From Hyphococcus sp. (GTDB lineage Bacteria > Pseudomonadota > Alphaproteobacteria > Caulobacterales > Parvularculaceae), in NCBI GenBank assembly GCA_021776415.1, contig JAJFFY010000044.1:1-64000 (forward strand): 64,000 bases of DNA. Reading direction: 5' to 3'. Positions 62,104-64,000 of the stretch are shown one piece after another; the stretch's first letter is position 1, and every line of letters begins with the position of its first letter. Below the pieces are notes generated by a model, which was not told the DNA's origin, ran no database searches, and saw only the letters and a program-made list of their open reading frames with translations. The translations under genes were made by a program, and so were the position numbers.

Positions 62104-62638
62104 CGCCCTCCTTGCGCAGTTTCTCCACCAGGGGTTTTAAGTCCCGCTGCCAAATTTGCGGCGTAATCGGGCCGGCATAGCGATAACGAACGCGGCCTTT
62201 GTGATCGATGATAAAAGTTTCCGGCGCGCCGGTAATGCCAAAATCGATGGCGGTGCGGCCCGAAGGATCATCGCCAATAAACACGTAGGGATTGCCGCGC
62301 TGATCGAGCCAGCTTTTGCCGGCGCCCGGTTTGTCCTTCCAGTCGATGCCGGCAATGACAACGCCTTCGCGCGCGGCGATGTCCATCAATACCGGGTGCT
62401 CGATAATGCAGCTGATGCACCAGGAGCCAAAGAAATTGATCAGCGCAACCTCGCCGTCAAGGTCGCTGGTCGCAAAGCCGCGGGTCTCGCCTTCAATCGC
62501 CGCCAGGTCAAATTCTGGCAGCGGCTTGTCTATAAGCGCTGAAGGCATATGCGATGGATCGCGCGTCAGACCGACGGCGAAATAAATCCCGAGAACAACA
62601 AACAGCGCCAGCGGTACAAGAAACAAGATACGCTTCAT
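62090..62638 (-). CDS. ccmG: Thiol:disulfide interchange protein CcmG/DsbE
   Basis: Membrane-tethered thioredoxin-like protein of 182 residues that reduces apocytochrome c thiols. Motifs: LINFFGSWCISCIIEHPVLM, where the active site is WCISC in place of the more usual WCVPC, then IDWKDKPGAG and GITGAPETFIIDHKG with the cis-Pro loop. It overlaps the ccmF stop by 4 bases and the ccmH start by 14. Confidence 0.95.
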   Translation of the reverse strand: MKRILFLVPLALFVVLGIYFAVGLTRDPSHMPSALIDKPLPEFDLAAIEGETRGFATSDLDGEVALINFFGSWCISCIIEHPVLMDIAAREGVVIAGIDWKDKPGAGKSWLDQRGNPYVFIGDDPSGRTAIDFGITGAPETFIIDHKGRVRYRYAGPITPQIWQRDLKPLVEKLRKEGDDAP

Positions 62639-64000
62639 GTGCTGGCTCCTTGCGGTGCAGCGATGGCGGCGCCGGGGTCAATGGTTGGCGCCCGGCGCAT
62701 GAGCCGTCGTGGCGCGTCGGTAGCGGCGACGCCGCCGCCCAGCGCCATCAGGCCGGCGCCAATCCACATCCATACCGCAAATGGATTGAAGAAGGCGCGC
62801 ACCGCCCAGCCGGCGGCTTCTGATTTCTCGCCAAGCGTTAGATACAAATCTCCCCGCGCCATGGTCCAGATCCCCGCTTCCGTGGTTTGCATGCCGCGCA
62901 CCGGATAAAACCGGCGCTCGGTGGTCAGATCGCGTAACGCGGCGCCTTCTCGTTCAACAGAAAAGACTGCGCGCTCAGCGGTATAATTCGGTCCGGCCTC
63001 GACTATCACCCTTTCAAGGCGTGCATCAAACCCGCCGATCGAGATCACGTCGCCTTCAGCCATGAAGCGCACAATTTCCGTGCGCCAGACGCCGGCGCCC
63101 ATGACGCCGATTATCACCACCGCCAGCCCGAGATGAGCGATGGTCATGCCGAGATAGGCGCGCGGCAGATTGGCGGCGCGGATAAATGCGGCGCCTGGCG
63201 GAGAGGAGAAGGCTTTTATCCGTATAAGGAGATCGACGATCGCGCCGCCGCCCGCCCAGATGGCGAGCCCGGCGCCGAGTGCGGCGGCGATCGGTCCAGG
63301 CCATGACAGCCAGGCCGCGATCACGCCAATTGCGCCCGCCGCCGCCAGCGCCGGCCATAGCCGTCCTATCGTAGCTTTGAGGCGGCCTTTCTTCCAGGCG
63401 AGCGCCGCGCCCGGCGCAAGGAAGACCAGCATCAACGCCATGAACGGCAGGAAGGAGGCGTTAAAATAAGGCGCGCCGACGGAAATCCGCGTCCCGGTGA
63501 GGACGTCGATAAACAACGGATAGAACGTGCCGATAAACACCGTCGCGCAGGCGGTGACCAAAAAGACGTTGTTGAGGAGGATGGCGCCTTCACGACTGAC
63601 CGGTTGAAAGGTTGCATGGCTTTGCAATAACGGCGCGCGCAACGCAAACAGCAATAACGAGCCGCCAGTGACGGCGGCAAGGATGGCAAGGATGAAAACC
63701 CCGCGCGTCGGGTCAACCGCAAAGGCGTGTACGGATGTTAAAACGCCCGAGCGGACTAAAAATGTGCCGACAAGACTGAGCGAGAAGGCTAAGATTGCGA
63801 GCAGCACCGTCCAGACCTTCAAGGCTTCACGCTTTTCGACCACGCGGAGAGAGTGGATGAGGGCGGTCCCCGCAAGCCACGGCATGAACGATGCGTTCTC
63901 CACCGGGTCCCAGGCCCAAAAGCCGCCCCAGCCTAGCTCGTAATATGCCCACCACGAGCCGAGCGCGATGCCGATGGTCAAGAACACCCAGGCGGCAAGC
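62635..64000 (-). CDS. ccmF: Cytochrome c haem lyase subunit CcmF, cut by window end
   Basis: Membrane protein that ligates haem to apocytochrome c with CcmH/CcmI. Only the C-terminal two-thirds, about 455 residues, are present; the reading frame remains open to the window end and so the start lies beyond 64000. The WWD haem-handling region WGGFWAWDPVENASFMPWL is clear, as are the later FPLFIDVLTGTRISVG and the periplasmic domain (RRFYPVRGMQTTEAGIW). It heads the reverse ccmFGHI run. Confidence 0.96.
   Translation of the reverse strand, partial: LAAWVFLTIGIALGSWWAYYELGWGGFWAWDPVENASFMPWLAGTALIHSLRVVEKREALKVWTVLLAILAFSLSLVGTFLVRSGVLTSVHAFAVDPTRGVFILAILAAVTGGSLLLFALRAPLLQSHATFQPVSREGAILLNNVFLVTACATVFIGTFYPLFIDVLTGTRISVGAPYFNASFLPFMALMLVFLAPGAALAWKKGRLKATIGRLWPALAAAGAIGVIAAWLSWPGPIAAALGAGLAIWAGGGAIVDLLIRIKAFSSPPGAAFIRAANLPRAYLGMTIAHLGLAVVIIGVMGAGVWRTEIVRFMAEGDVISIGGFDARLERVIVEAGPNYTAERAVFSVEREGAALRDLTTERRFYPVRGMQTTEAGIWTMARGDLYLTLGEKSEAAGWAVRAFFNPFAVWMWIGAGLMALGGGVAATDAPRRLMRRAPTIDPGAAIAAPQGAST

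Noticed and set aside
1-64000. tRNA, rRNA, integrase or complete insertion sequence
   Set aside because: No cloverleaf-like segment with CCA-type end, rRNA block, transposase or recombinase motif was recognised by eye. A tRNAscan or IS search would be decisive.

Overview
The window is a chromosomal stretch of a GC-rich alphaproteobacterium. This rests on gene families and local gene orders typical of that class: ileS-lspA-DUF3035, 6S RNA upstream of a 5-formyl-THF cyclo-ligase gene, DUF4169 between rluB and rsmD, DUF6476 divergent from rluD, an RpoH with the alphaproteobacterial sequence style, ubiA/rsmE/gshA, and a CcmI-containing cytochrome c maturation system. The mix of M61 peptidase, DUF5916 protein and tryptophan-halogenase-like protein suggests a marine or heterotrophic lineage near Hyphomonadales/Parvularculales. 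That placement is inference.

Layout. 0-5.9 kb: ileS (5' end outside the window), lspA, a DUF3035 lipoprotein and mutL. 5.8-7.9 kb: a small AT-richer variable patch. It holds an SMI1/KNR4 (immunity-like) gene between two copies of the mutL 3' end, a doubly frameshifted membrane-protein gene, a DUF3291 gene, a small membrane protein and an AAA+ ATPase remnant. 7.9-22.6 kb: nitroreductase, mscL, lepA, a lipoprotein, DUF454, a Crp/Fnr regulator with an FNR-like box, efp, a DUF5916 outer-membrane-type protein, a hybrid histidine kinase, yebC, a tryptophan-halogenase-like/SDR pair and a YjhX-like gene. 22.6-27.6 kb: ymdB, 5-FCL, 6S RNA, rsmD, DUF4169, rluB, a methyltransferase and tadA. 27.6-39.4 kb: mixed metabolic and regulatory genes (acyl-CoA dehydrogenase, MAPEG, HxlR, GFA, MmcQ, DUF2461, MATE, ICL/PEPM, NIPSNAP, M61 peptidase with an apparent internal deletion, Tat-exported SDR, TetR and an alpha/beta hydrolase behind a long perfect palindrome). 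39.4-44.7 kb: rpoH and rluD, separated by two secreted proteins and a MarR regulator. 44.8-52 kb: secreted protein, Tat-exported aldo/keto reductase, membrane protein/HTH pair, DUF6460, coiled-coil protein, MscS, a lone DUF2793 tail-fibre-like gene and MsrB. 52.1-58.2 kb: ubiA, a GIY-YIG gene bracketed by inverted REP-like repeats, rsmE, gshA, DNA glycosylase, HNH endonuclease and M48 peptidase. 58.2-64 kb: cytochrome c maturation genes in two convergent halves (ccmABCE forward, ccmFGHI reverse, ccmF cut by the window end), with no recognisable ccmD.

The most unusual items are the SMI1/KNR4 insertion that carried its own synonymous copy of the mutL tail, the GIY-YIG gene framed by inverted palindromic repeats (with part of one repeat also present as a tandem pair at 48.2 kb), the G+C drop inside ileS over its editing domain, and two copies of a dispersed hairpin whose stems differ by compensatory changes. 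No CRISPR array, integrase, complete insertion sequence, rRNA or tRNA was recognised by eye.
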